This document shows positions 1 through 54,200 of a DNA stretch of 64,000 nt, piece by piece; position 1 is the stretch's first letter, and each line of letters starts with the position of its first letter. Under the pieces are notes generated by a model, which was given only the letters and a program-made list of their open reading frames with translations, made no database searches and was not told where the DNA came from. Location: positions 50,751,324-50,815,323 of the forward strand of contig NC_133901.1 of NCBI RefSeq assembly GCF_964199755.1. Reading direction: 5' to 3'. The stretch is from Larus michahellis (lineage: Eukaryota; Chordata; Aves; Charadriiformes; Laridae). Position numbers and translations under genes: made by a program.

Positions 1-749
1 GGATAGTAGGTTATCACCGAAACTGCTCTGTGCATAAAGAAAACCTTTTACGCTGTAAAAATTTAGTACATACGTAATAAAGCTTGATTTGAAGCTCACT
101 GAAACCAATGGAAAGGTTTATGGTGATTTTTGGTGAGTGCAGAACCTGAACTCTGCTTTTTCAAAACCTCAAATTTTCTCCTTTCAAAAAGCAAACTTTG
201 TAGTGGTACACTCTCAGGGAATCCCTTACTTTGGGGCACTTCTGTGCCTGGCTGCTGCTATGTTCACATTCCCTCTTCTGTGTGAGAAATGGCTGCAGTA
301 GCATTTGCAAACTGAACCCTCTGAACAGCCTGATGTGCAGGCAAATGCAATTCAAAACTGCGCTTATATAATAAAACATAGAGCATGCAAAACCGGAGCT
401 GTATTTGCCGCTGCAGGTGCTGACGTGATGAGCTTTATGCATATATAGATGCTGTATTGTATTGGGTGGAACGAGCAAGAGTTGAACTGTTTCCTAATCC
501 CAGTGCTCCTAACAGAGGCTTTTCAGCTCAGCCAGAGCCCATGCTTCAGAAGGAGGAGAAGTTCAGTCCCCTCAGCTTCCAGGATCTCTTGCAGGGCCCA
601 GACATGCAAGGCAGCAATGAGCAAAGTCATGCTAGCACGTCAGCATGAGAGGGACTGTTCTGCAGCTTGTATGGATTCTTGTCTCGCCCTTCTTCCCCTT
701 TAAATCTGTCCTCTCTGTTCTTTTTTGCAAATCATGTTCCTCTCCTTAG
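1..749 (+). other. SORBS1: SORBS1 intron sequence upstream of the first recognised exon
   Basis: No exon can be supported. A TGACGTGA motif (421-428) lies 13 nt before a TATATA (442-447), which could be a minor internal promoter, but no start codon or conserved first exon follows convincingly. Confidence 0.6.
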
Positions 750-43608
<42,859 letters not shown>

Positions 43609-44649
43609 AATAACAGTGATCCCACCGCCACAGCGATGGGGTTGTTCTCCAGATGGTGTTTTTAAACAGCGAAGAAACAGACAATTTATGAATGTAATAG
43701 ACAAGAAACGAGACGTGTTAGGAGGATGTGGTTATGTGGTACAGTATTGAGTTGAATGTGTAGCCCTGCTTCCATGGATTCAGGGTGTGATTTGTTTGCT
43801 GAAGAGACAGTTTCTAGTTTACAGTGCTGCCTTTGTGTGTCCCTCTCCCCTCCCCAGCAAGAGTTCTGATGATAATCTTAATTTGTATGGAGTACTTACC
43901 TCTGAGAAGGCTTCAGGGAAGCACAAGGTGTAGGTTTTGTTTGTGTGTTGAGGTAGGATAGTGCTTCGAGGCAGTGCGCAGCCCTGCAGCTGCTCCCTTT
44001 CACTGGCAAGGGTCAGGGAGGCCAGGCTTTCTGCGCGGTTTCTGCCTCGCTGAAGACTCACTTTGCTCTGCCTTCCACTTCCATAGAAAACCTTCCTTCC
44101 TGTCATGCACCTTAAGACCCTGCACGGGCAGAGGACAGCTGAAAGGGTTAAACTGCAGAGCTCTGTGTGGAAAAGGAGCTCGGGACCGGTGGTTTAATCC
44201 AAAGAGGTCAGCCAAAATGTAATGCAAACGTGCAAAAATCCCAAACCCTTTAATAACACATTAGCTATCTCTGCAGGGTTTTTTTTCTTTTGTGCAGGGG
44301 GTGTGTGTGTGTGAGTGTATTGTGTGCATCAAAACGAACCGAGTCCTGTTTTTTAAAGAGAAATCAGCCTGGCTTTGACATTTATCTGCACAAAGAATAG
44401 AACCAATAAACAGAACATCCGTGAGAGCAAATCCTGTTCATGAGTCCTACGGGCGTTCGCTTTCTCTGCTCCTCCTGCCCTGTTGCTGGCCCTAAAGGAT
44501 GGCACACTTTTTGAAGCATACTCTTTGGGATGAAGGCTTTGCATCCTTTCTGGCATTGAATCTTAGAGGTTCCAGTACATCTGAGCAACGTATCACTGAG
44601 GGTGCCTTTTTTTTTTCCTTTTTGGTTACAGTGTTGATGGTAAGTCTCA

Positions 44650-44655
44650 AATAAA
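44650..44655 (+). terminator. SORBS1: Possible proximal poly(A) signal AATAAA
   Basis: Canonical hexamer about 1.04 kb past the stop codon. Use would shorten the 3' UTR and remove the CA repeat and the Pumilio-type site. The downstream GT-rich element is weak, so it is only a candidate. Confidence 0.35.
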
Positions 44656-45128
44656 TTACCTGCATTTTGGCTGCCTCTTAGGCATACAAAATAGTCTAAT
44701 GAATTTGGAAAGCTGTTCCCAGAAGTTAATACCAGTTACATAGATTCGTTTTTCCTTGAGGGAAAAAAAAAACATGGCTTGCCTGTCTGCTTGCCTCTAA
44801 ATCCACTATGAATACTCTTTTGATAGACATTTTGTTATTAAGAAAAAGCATAAACAAAACCGGTTCTATCAGACTCTGCTTCCTACAGTCACCATACGAA
44901 TAGCAAAGGGTTAGATTGCTATTTTGTCATAAGCCGTATTTAATAATATAAAATGCCTATTTTTATGCTGATGCTTTTATACAGATTTATTAAGAGTAAC
45001 TACAACTAACTGTTAGCACGACTTGCAATGTTTTGATAAACTAGCCATGCTCCTGGGTTTGAAATCAAGTAGGCTTGTCTTCCGCCTTGCTCAGCGGAGG
45101 AGAAGACTCGGTGTCTCAGAAGTTTGAC

Positions 45129-45136
45129 TGTAAATA
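45129..45136 (+). promoter_or_regulatory. Pumilio-type response element TGTAAATA
   Basis: Exact match to the UGUANAUA consensus on the transcript strand, in an AT-rich part of the SORBS1 3' UTR. Function is inferred from the motif only. Confidence 0.35.
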
Positions 45137-45581
45137 TGTATATTTAACTTTGTACAGACAATGTACTTACCTTGTATAGAAAAATAATTTAAACACATTG
45201 AGTGAAGGGAGGGAAAAAAAAAAAAGGCAGTTGTGAAAGGTTGGGATTTTTTTCCACTTTTATTTAAATGATGGAATTCCATGTATGTTCACATAAAGAG
45301 TTTTAGCACAAAATATCCATTATGAAAGGGTTTCAGATATGACACAAAGCACCACTGTTTATTTTCTGCAGGAGTTACCTTTAATCCTGCATTTTATTTA
45401 TGGGTTTGTTTTTCTGCTTTGGGTTTGCCCTCCAGTTATTTGCAGCAATATTTAGGCCTGTTGCTATGATTGGATTAACACCAAATTAATCTATCCAGCA
45501 AAGTAACATGATGATACTGACTGTATATAACATACTCATTTAAAGATTTACTTTTTGTTCTTGCTCTTGCCATTTTAAGTT

Positions 45582-45609
<28 letters not shown>
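45582..45609 (+). repeat. (AC)14 dinucleotide microsatellite in SORBS1 3' UTR
   Basis: Uninterrupted AC repeat of 28 nt. In the transcript this is a CA-repeat, the known target type of hnRNP L, so it might influence RNA stability. It is likely polymorphic in length. Confidence 0.95.
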
Positions 45610-45612
<3 letters not shown>

Positions 45613-45684
45613 CACATACAAACTGCAACTTATTTTTGTGTTGATTTTTTGTTTCTTATTGCAGTGGATTACTATTTGACAATT

Positions 45685-45690
45685 AATAAA
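45685..45690 (+). terminator. SORBS1: Poly(A) signal AATAAA, distal 1
   Basis: Canonical hexamer followed within 40 nt by a GT/T-rich stretch (TGTGTTCCTTG), as expected for a working cleavage site around 45,705-45,720. Confidence 0.7.
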
Positions 45691-45733
45691 TGGAACTATT
45701 GAATTACTATTGTGTTCCTTGTACAAATTATTA

Positions 45734-45739
45734 AATAAA
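45734..45739 (+). terminator. SORBS1: Poly(A) signal AATAAA, distal 2
   Basis: Second canonical hexamer 49 nt beyond the first, followed by T/C-rich sequence. It would give cleavage near 45,755-45,765. It is the last signal before the intergenic region and my choice for the gene end. Confidence 0.7.
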
Positions 45740-45760
45740 GTCTATTCCCGCTCTTCCTGT

Positions 45761-47690
45761 AGCAATGCACTTTTGTACTAGGGCCCTTCTGCGGCTCGTT
45801 TGGCTGTGTCCATACTGAGCAGGGGGTGTCTGCCATGGGCTTCCCAAGTCCACCTCAGGAGTTCTCCTGAGCTCACTGGTTCTCCCTCCAGAGCCATAGG
45901 CAGACGAGAACTTTTTCTTGAAGAAACCAAGGTGTAAAAGCAGAGTAAAAGCTGGTTTATGCCCAGATCTCAGTGTATCATGGGGTGAGGGTGCACTGCT
46001 GTGGCATGCGTGCAGACCTGCAGCTCAGGAGCGTACCCGAGTCCTCTGTTTTACAAAGGGTCTTTGTGATTCTCTCTCAGATGAGAAGACTGCACCGGTT
46101 AAGTAGGACAAGAAACTCCGAGTGACAACCTTTGTGGGAAGGGATGTCGGTTGATGTTGGATTTACATGTGAATTTTTAATGCTGGCTCGGGTCAAAAGC
46201 TGTAAGACTGACTGCTGCGGTAGCTGCGCTCTGACCAGGCACGTGCGGTCGCAGCACGAACTCAAGGGGCTTGTGCAAGGTCTGTGCTGAACGCACCACG
46301 GCTGCCAGCCCTGCAGCAGGAGAGCCAGCTGGGGCTCTTTGGTTGTGCCTCGTGTAAAGAAACAGTCCCCGCAGGAGCAGAGCGAGGGGAGGCGGGAGCT
46401 GAGCTGCCCCGCGCTCAGTGGGGGTCGGTAACGCACAAGCACCACGTCAGCGCAGCCTGCACCTCCGGTTCCTGCAGCCAGAGCAGGGCTGTGCCCACCC
46501 CAAAGGCTGGTCTTTCACAAGGAGTTCGGTGCCCTTGAGACCTCCACCTCGGGCTGAGACAGAATTGGGCAACGGATTTAAACTCTGCAGCAATGCGACC
46601 GGATGGCCGGGCAGACAGATACGCATCATGGCTCCATTCGCAATGATTTTAGGAAGTCAAACTATAAACAAGTCAATCCTAAACCCAAACTAACAGGACA
46701 GCAAAAGCCTCAAGCTATTTTCACATCCTTAGCAAGCACACAGACACAAGCCTGTTTTTCTGTTTCACAGGTTATGTTATATAAAAAGCAAAAGGGCGGC
46801 CTGGCCACTGCTCTGCTGCAGTCTCTAGCCTCGCTAGCCCTTGCTTTACAGTGCCATGGCCAGGCTGGGGAGAGAGACTCAGCTACAGCTATTGAACCTC
46901 GATACTTACTGGTGCCACTACCCTAATATACTTGCCAAGGAACAAGCCAGAGATGCTTTTGTGACTGCAGAAGCCGGGCATGTAGAGAGGGGAAGAGGAC
47001 CCAGGGGTGTGTCACAGCCCTCTGGAAATCCCCTGTACCTGGGGGGGAAGGAGCTCTCGGTGTCGCTTTCCTCACCACCAGGAGATGTGTGATGATGTGG
47101 TGGAAGAGCAATGACTCTCTGGTAGAGATGAGATGAATAGTCTGGGTGCGTGTACCTTGGAAGGAAATAACCTGTGAAATGACAAGTTAATGCAGGAAAA
47201 AGGAGGAAGCTGAGAAAGGGGATTGCAGAGGCAAGGGCATGCCTTGTGATGGGATCGTTCATGGCTGTGCCTCGTAGGGCTGGAACTGGGGCGAGCTGCC
47301 TCATCCCCGCTTTCTAACTGCTCCCTGGCCGTGGCTGAATCCCAGCTCCAGCAGCAGCCTCGTGCTCCAGCTCACTGATGTTCTGCCTTGCCTGAGAGGT
47401 ATTTATTTACTAAATAAGCAGCAATGCTTGCGCTCAGTTTGTAAATTCCAGCAGGGTCGCTGTAACCAACTTCTCCCACCTGTCCACTGTCAGATCGGTG
47501 GGGGCTTAACATGCAACTGGAACAACTGCTTTTCCTGAATGATGGCTAAAGAGGTTGGAAGATAAACACATACAGAAGAATTCCTTCTTTTGCTGGTGGT
47601 ACCACCCCTAAGGGGGTTGAGATAAACAAAACTCTGCCTAAAGCTGTGATGGACCCGGGCTAAATTAGGGGAAAGGTAATACCCATCCCA
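45761..47690. other. Intergenic region between SORBS1 and PDLIM1
   Basis: About 1.9 kb. Open frames here (for example 46077-46445 on the - strand) lack splice context, recognisable motifs and conservation signs. No RNA gene or recognisable mobile element was seen. It is moderately GC-rich towards the PDLIM1 side. Confidence 0.7.
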
Positions 47691-48168
47691 GGCCCCGCCC
47701 TCACCCATCAGCTCCCAGCTGGGAAACGGCCGCTTATTCCCATCGCCTCTATTAGGTTTCGGAGTTAACATTGCAGCGAGCCGAGCCGCCTTTGCCGGGG
47801 CTCTGTCGCACCGGGGTTGCCCGGCCGGTGGCCGGCTCTGCAGCCTCCTGCTGGCCGCCGCTCTCCGCCGGGGGCGAGACGGGGCCGTGAGACGCTCCCA
47901 GTTTCCCAAGACGGGAATTCTCGTCCTCCGGCAGCGGCTTGACCCCGACAACCGCCTTCGGGGGGAGGGGGGGGTCACCTCACGGCGCGGCGGCCCCGCT
48001 CCCTGCCCGAGAAGGTGCCCGGGCGGCGCTGCCCCCCGGGGCCGGCGGCGGCGGGGCCCGGGAGCCCCGGGGAGGGGCTGGCGGCGGCGGGGCGGGCCGG
48101 GGGCGGGCCGGGCCGGGCCGGTGCGGGCGGCGGGGCTGCCGGGCGACCCGCGAGGTGCAGCCGCGCAC

Positions 48169-48264
48169 ATGGGGACGCACCGTATCGTTCTGTCGGGCCC
48201 TGGGCCCTGGGGCTTTCGCCTGGTGGGCGGCCGGGACTTCGAGCAGCCCCTCACCATCTCCCGG
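48169..48264 (+). CDS. PDLIM1: PDLIM1 coding exon 1 (PDZ N-terminal part)
   Basis: 96 nt, phase 0 at both ends. It reads [20 protein letters not shown] and then [12 protein letters not shown]. The start is chosen because it gives the 32-residue length of the human first exon and the motif begins at once. The frame is open further upstream (from 47887), but that sequence is CpG-island low complexity. Kozak context has C at -3 and G at +4, so it is only fair. The donor is CGG|GTAGGG. Confidence 0.96.
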
Positions 48265-51200
48265 GTAGGGCCGGCGGCGGCTCGGGGCGGGCGGGCGGGA
48301 CGGGCTCGGCGCGGCGGCGGCCCCGGCGCCACGGCCCCGGCTCCGGAGGGGGGCTGGGGCCGGCAGGTGGCGGGTGGTACAAAGGCAGGGTCGGTGACAC
48401 AGCTGTGGCGAGCGGTTCTTTTCTTTTTCTTCCCCCCTGTTTGTTTGTTTATTTATTTATTTTATATTTATGGAGAAATCCGTGGTGTCCCGCGCAGCCC
48501 CTCGACCTGGCTTTGGCCGGGTCTTTGCTTCTTACCGACCCTCCCTCCCTCCCTCCTCCGTCCGTCCGTCCGTCCGTCCGTAGCAAACCCCTCGCCGCGG
48601 GCGGGGGGGTCCCCTCTGCCCCCGCCAGCCCGGCACCCGGGGTCCGCAGTCCGTGCTGTGGGCAGCAGTCGCGCTTGGGGGGGTGGTGAGCGCTCCCCTG
48701 CTTCAGCTTGCCATGTATAGTTAAAAGACAAGCCTTTGTTTACAGAAGCCATATTAACCTGTGTTAGGTGCCTCTGCCTGTTTCTGTTGTAAGTCCTTCT
48801 TGCCCCCACTTAAAGAAAAATCAGTTAGGAAATGACAGTTAAAGTTTTACTTCCAAACAGTTTTAGTGGTGTGAGTTAACTTGCTCTCCTCTGCTCCAGC
48901 CTTTGCCTGCAAAACGTCAGGGTTCGGTCCAGGCTGCCTGGCTTCTCTGTCCTCGTACCCACCTGCGCCCAAGTGTCCCTGCACGCAGGGGACCCCCGGC
49001 TGCTCCCCTGCCCCGACCCGCTCGCCGTAAGCCCCAACCTCCCTGTCCCTTGGTGGCTCTGCCTGGGCTGTGCCGCCCAGCATCTTGTCGGGGCTGGCGG
49101 CCTGTCTCCGCTCCCATTTCCAGCCCCTCCACAAAACAGAGGCGCTCGATGGGCTGCTGGCAGCCCTGAGGTCCGGCCTCTGCCACCACCTCTGCCAGGC
49201 TTTGAAGTCCCCTTGGGCCCCAGGTGAGGAAGGGCCGCTGGAGGTGGGACATACGAGAACTTGAACTTTCGTGAACCGCCCTTAAAGAAGAACAGGAGGG
49301 TGAAACTTGTGCTTTTTCTAAATACCTCCTGCCCCATCAGGTCCTGCTGCCTGAAGGACCCCGGGTGCCACCCGGGAGGCTGCCGGCTCGGCGACCAGCC
49401 GAGCTGGAGAGTGCGGTCAAACTCACAGAGGGGGGGAAAGTTATTAATTTTCCGTGTAATCTCTTCCAATTACAGTAATAACGCCTCATTCTTCTAAAGC
49501 ATTTTTTGGACATGAAAGCAGCTTTAGCGTAGGGGAAGTGATATTTACTTCATTGTTATGGTAATTGTTGCCGTTTCCTTCCAGCAAAAGGCTCTCAGGC
49601 AGAAGGATGTCTGTCTGAAGTCCTACCTCGCGGCTCTTACCTCTTCTCCTTGGTCGCCTTTGTCAGTGCTTATGGGCACATACCAAGAGGCATACATCAG
49701 CAAAGCAGCAAAAATAACCACCTCATGAGAAATTGTGACCCTGGAGACTAAAATGTAATAAAATAGCCTCTCTGGTGGTGGTGACGTAAATGCTGACAAT
49801 TGGCAGCTCTTATCACGGCTTTCTCTTGTGGCCCCTCTGACGTTTTTAATTTCCCCTCCAAGACTTCAAGCCATTAATCTTTCCTGAGGTTCGCTCCTAA
49901 GGCTCCTGGGTTTGTCCCTTTGGCTCAGGAGCAAAGCTCTCAGTGAGTGCCCCCTTCACCATGTAAAAAAGACTGGTCCAATTTTGTCCTGTTTTAAAGG
50001 GTCTCATCCTCCTTGTGTGATGACTTTACTGGGCTATAACTTCATTTTTCTTCTTCCTTATTGCATTCGGTACCTGTGCTCTGACCAGAGAGCTTCTGGG
50101 GCACGGAGCCCTCCACCCCTCACTGCATGGGCTGAGCTCTGGCTGTAGGACTGGCATCTGCCAAGGGTTATGTTGGCCTTGGTCCCACCAAGGTGTGAGA
50201 TGGGGGACGCTACCTGAGGGGGATGAGAGGGTGGGGAGGCTGCAGCCTGCGATGAGAGCATCACCCTGGGCGCGGGGCAGGATGTGGCCGTCCCTCCCCA
50301 GCACTGTTACGTCTTTGCTGTGTGCTGCAGCATGTAGGTTGTTGGTCCGTTGTACAGACGTGCTCATGGGGAGCGCTGTTAGCAGCAGTGTGCAGGGATG
50401 GGGTGCCTGATTGCACCGGGAGCAGCATCGTCCTGTCACTGCCATCTGGGAGTGCAGCAACTCGGGTGCGCTACACGGGGGACAAGTCCCCTCCCGTGTG
50501 GCCAGGGGAGCCTGGCTCTGCCTCATGCAGGGCTGCCTGGCCCATTGATGCACTGATGGGGTCACCCTGCAGCTCCCGGTCCGTGCTGGTATGGTGGTGT
50601 GCCAGGAGAGAGACATCCATCCAGTCACGGGCCTGAACTGTGTGTCCTGCAGCTCTCTTTGAACTAAGGTGCCTAAATTCAGCCTGCTTTGGAGCTTAGG
50701 TTTCGTTTCTGGCAGCTTCGTCCTCACTGTGAGCTCTTGAGCTTGTCTTGGTATTTATGGCCCTCATCACCATTGTAGCTCAGCTCCTTACTTGTGGCTT
50801 TCTCCCTACGTCAGAAGGGAGCTTATCCTGGTCGTGCTGGTGGGAGGCAGCACCGTTTGAGTTGCCAAAGCAGCTCCTCCCCCAGGGGGAGTCATTGGAG
50901 TTTGGCACTGCAGTCCCGGTCCAAGAAGGATGAGGAGCACTGGTGCCGTGAGCGTGGGAGCCAGCAGAGCAGCCTGGCCAAGAGCTTCTGGCTGGCAGCA
51001 GCTGCGTGGCACCAATGGCCAGTTGTGCCTTAGGAGAGCAGCAGGTAAAAGATTATGGTATTTCCATGGCTGCTCTTATCTTGTCTGTTGTCTCTGCCCT
51101 AGCCGCCTTTCCACTTGAACTATGTATTCAAAACTGCTTTGGGCTCAAATACATCACGAGCATCTTCTTGTGCAAATGCTTCTGGTTTCTCAGTTGTGTT

Positions 51201-54200
51201 GGACCAGTCTTCCCAGTGAGAGCCGAGTGTGGGGATTTCACAAGTGCTGCAAGTGGGACTTTCTTGTGGAGTCTGCTGTCTCTTTTGCAAGGATGCTTCA
51301 CAGATGCTTCTGGTTTGCATTTCTTTTTAAACCTGTAGGGTTATGGTGGACACTTCATTACTGTCTTGGTTCAGAAAAAACCTTGTGTTGCTCAGTGGGA
51401 TGAACCCTAGACCGAAGCCTGCTGGATTGCCTTCCCAGCGTGTAGGAAAGGCCCTTGTTTTTATCGCTCTTCGGATGATATGATGTAGTGAGTCAACAGG
51501 GCAGAATTTGAGAAAAGCTCTTTCTGAGCTGTGGATGGACACGCTGCAGGATGAGTGTCCATAGAGCTGCCCTACGCACGGGGTAGTTCCCAGTTAAATC
51601 CCAGTGAGATTGGTGGAGGAAGCGAGCAAGGTATTGCATGAGGAGAGATGTTGGTGGAGTTGGCTGAAAAGCAGCGCAGTTGATAGACCCCATCCCCTTC
51701 CATCCTTCAGTTAACGTGAGCTGTTTCCTGCTTGGTTGCTTTTGATTTTGATAGACATTGGGGATTTCTGTTTCTAGTTGAATATGTTCATGGAACTGTC
51801 TGATAAACCTTGTTCTTGTGATGCTTTTTCTGGTAGCGATGCCTTGATCTTGAACATCTGACCCAAAATATGGGCAGAGGGGAGTTTTGCTCTACATTTT
51901 GTCATGTCAAAAACCTCCCAGCCCCATTAAGGAGGGATGTCTTTCAGAACCTGTGAAACTGGACATTTTCTTTATGAAACTGAGTGAAACTGAGCGTTTT
52001 CCCAATGAAAAAACAGTTTCAAGGCAGCCCAGTTCTGCAAATACGTTAAAAAGATGAAATCTCAGCATTATGCTTGTTGCTGATTTCAACCACAGTAACA
52101 AGAATTCTTCGGTGTTTAGTCTGATGTTTTATCTATTCATGGTATTTTAAAAGCTCAGGATTTATAGCAAGTACAGAATTAGAAGATAATTGGGTATTTC
52201 CTGGGTGTTTGGGATTTTTTTTTATTTTTTTTTTTAAGCACGGCCCTCTGAACCAGCTCTGTAAACTTAAAGCCTGATATAGTGATAAAACTGGTACCTG
52301 ATGGTCTGAAATCAAGCACGGGACTGGATCCCATGGTGTGAAAAGACGTCGGGTTTGACTTTGGTGCTGGCTGATGTCCTTACCCCTGCTCTCAGCCGGT
52401 CGCCCCGTTAAGAAGCAGCTGGGTGAAGGCATCCTGAAGCCACGTGTGGGAGAAAGCCCCAGTGGTACGAGACACCGTGCTAACTGGCACCTCATGTGGG
52501 GGCTGAGGGGCTCAGCGGGATGAGTGTGGCAGCGGCCACGTGGAGACCGTCCTCCCTTTGGAGCGTGCCAGGGCTCAGCTGTGTGGCACAAATGTCTGCC
52601 TTGGGAGCCGGGCTGCAGCATCTTCCCTGGCAGGAAAGAAAGAATAACCTGCGGCCATGCTCTGAGACGCGGGAGAGCCAGGGCTGGACAGGGAGGCCTC
52701 TGCACCTGGAGGGGAGTTGGAATGCCTCCCTCTGCCAAAGAAAACACGGGGTGCGGTGGATGTGATAGGATTTAGGGTTGGGATGGCTTTTCTTCTCGGC
52801 CCGGGGAGCCTTGGCTGGTCCCTGCTGTGCACACCTATGGCTGCGGTTCCTCCGCCGCCCAGCCCAGGTTTCGTCCCCGTAACTGCAAACGCGCCCGCGT
52901 TGCGTTTGGCTCTTGTTCTGAGGCTGGCCTGGCAGAGGGAGCCAGCTGGGGAAAGCTGCTGGGGTTTATAGGAAGGTGAATGTGGCTTTATGTTTCCGGC
53001 ACTGGTATTTTCTCTTGCGCTGCCACTCCTGGCTGCCGGGCGGGATGGGGGCTGTGGCAGCACCAGCCGTGCCGTGTCGTGCTGCTCAGGGTGCCTGGTG
53101 GAGCTGCTCCGTAACTAGGCAGCCGGTCAGCGCCGGTGGGACATCGGCCATGAGGGTCACCTGCCCGGCTCCCCAGAAGTAGCTGGGTTGACATTTAGAG
53201 GACGACACGATGCCGTGTGCATTTTGTGCTGGAGGGAGTGCTGTCTGGTCGGTCTGAGCACGTGGGGTATGGAGAGCAGAGGTTCCCATCCCTAGTAACG
53301 GCCCTACAGACATTGATGTCATCGTGAACCCGGGCAGCTGCTGGGGCCGGACAAGCCTGTGCTTCAAAGATACAAACGGCTGCTGAGGAAAGGACTTTGC
53401 TGATCTCCCTGGCTGCTGGGGTTTGGATGAGAAGAAATCGTCCTTAATTGTAGCAAGCAGAAAACAGCAGAATTTTCTCGCAGTAAAGACCGAGCACTTT
53501 GGGGCACAGGACAGGCTTGATCTTTTCCAGCCCTGTTTCCTGAGTCTGGGGGGCAGTTTCATCTTTACAAAAACATTTAAAAGATTTAGGATGCTAATCA
53601 AATGCCTTCTGCCAGAGTTATGTCCAGGGGCGAAACCCTTGCCTCTCCTAGGAGCCGGAGTTGTGCTTTCTGCAGTTTACCTTTTCAGACCAATTTGCCA
53701 CAGGTTATGCGGCAGCTTGATGTCACCAAACTTTGGTGTCCCCTTTTCTCTGTCCCTCTTCTGAGTCCAGCATCATTTTGTGTGCTACATTTGGCCCACC
53801 TTGTTCTCAATGAGTTCTCCAAAGAACCTAAAGAGAGAACTCAGTGTCAGGAGGGGATGTGCCAACCCTAATCTTACATGAGAGCTTTAAGCCCCAGAAC
53901 TTAAGTTGACAAAGGTAAATGTTGAACTTCTTGGGAGAAAGAGGGTCCTTTTTGTTCCCTGATCTGCTTGTTACCAGACGTAGAGTTATGTGTGGTTGTG
54001 AGTTTCCTAGTACCTTTCACCCTCAAAAATCACTTTGTCCATCAAGAGATATATTTTGTTTGTAAAATGCTTTGGGTTTGAAGGGTGTGACATCAAAATA
54101 ACTGTAGCAAATGGATTATTATTTTTTTTTTTCAGTACAAACAGGGAAGTTACAGGAGGCCTTAACTGCAAAAACAATTGGTGTTTTTCTGGACAGTGAC

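Larger units (their letters stand above)
43609..45760 (+). other. SORBS1: SORBS1 3' untranslated region
   Basis: About 2.1 kb from the stop to the region of the last poly(A) signal; the end is approximate. It contains a proximal AATAAA (44650-44655), a Pumilio-type TGTAAATA (45129-45136), several ATTTA-containing AT-rich stretches, a (CA)14 run and two distal AATAAA signals. No second open frame looks coding. Confidence 0.75.
47690..48720 (+). promoter_or_regulatory. PDLIM1: CpG island promoter of PDLIM1
   Basis: A dense GC/CpG stretch surrounds the first coding exon. GC boxes are visible: CCCCGCCC at 47693-47700 and GGGGCGGG at 48089-48096 and 48100-48107. There is no TATA box near the start, as usual for CpG island promoters. 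The transcription start cannot be fixed from sequence but is likely within about 200 nt upstream of the ATG. Long open frames on both strands here are composition artefacts. Confidence 0.85.

Noticed and set aside
47490..48332. 280-codon open frame on the - strand across the PDLIM1 CpG island
   Set aside because: Arg/Pro/Gly-rich low complexity from GC-rich DNA, antisense to the clear PDLIM1 first exon, with no family motif.
47887..48720. 277-codon + strand open frame containing the PDLIM1 start
   Set aside because: Only residues from 48169 to 48264 are PDLIM1. The upstream part is CpG-island noise and the downstream part reads into intron 1.
50026..50727. 233-codon - strand open frame in PDLIM1 intron 1
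   Set aside because: No recognisable domain, no promoter or splice context and a composition typical of chance frames in GC-rich intron.
52133..52747. 204-codon - strand open frame in PDLIM1 intron 1
   Set aside because: Contains a poly-Lys stretch from a T run and no motif; likely chance.
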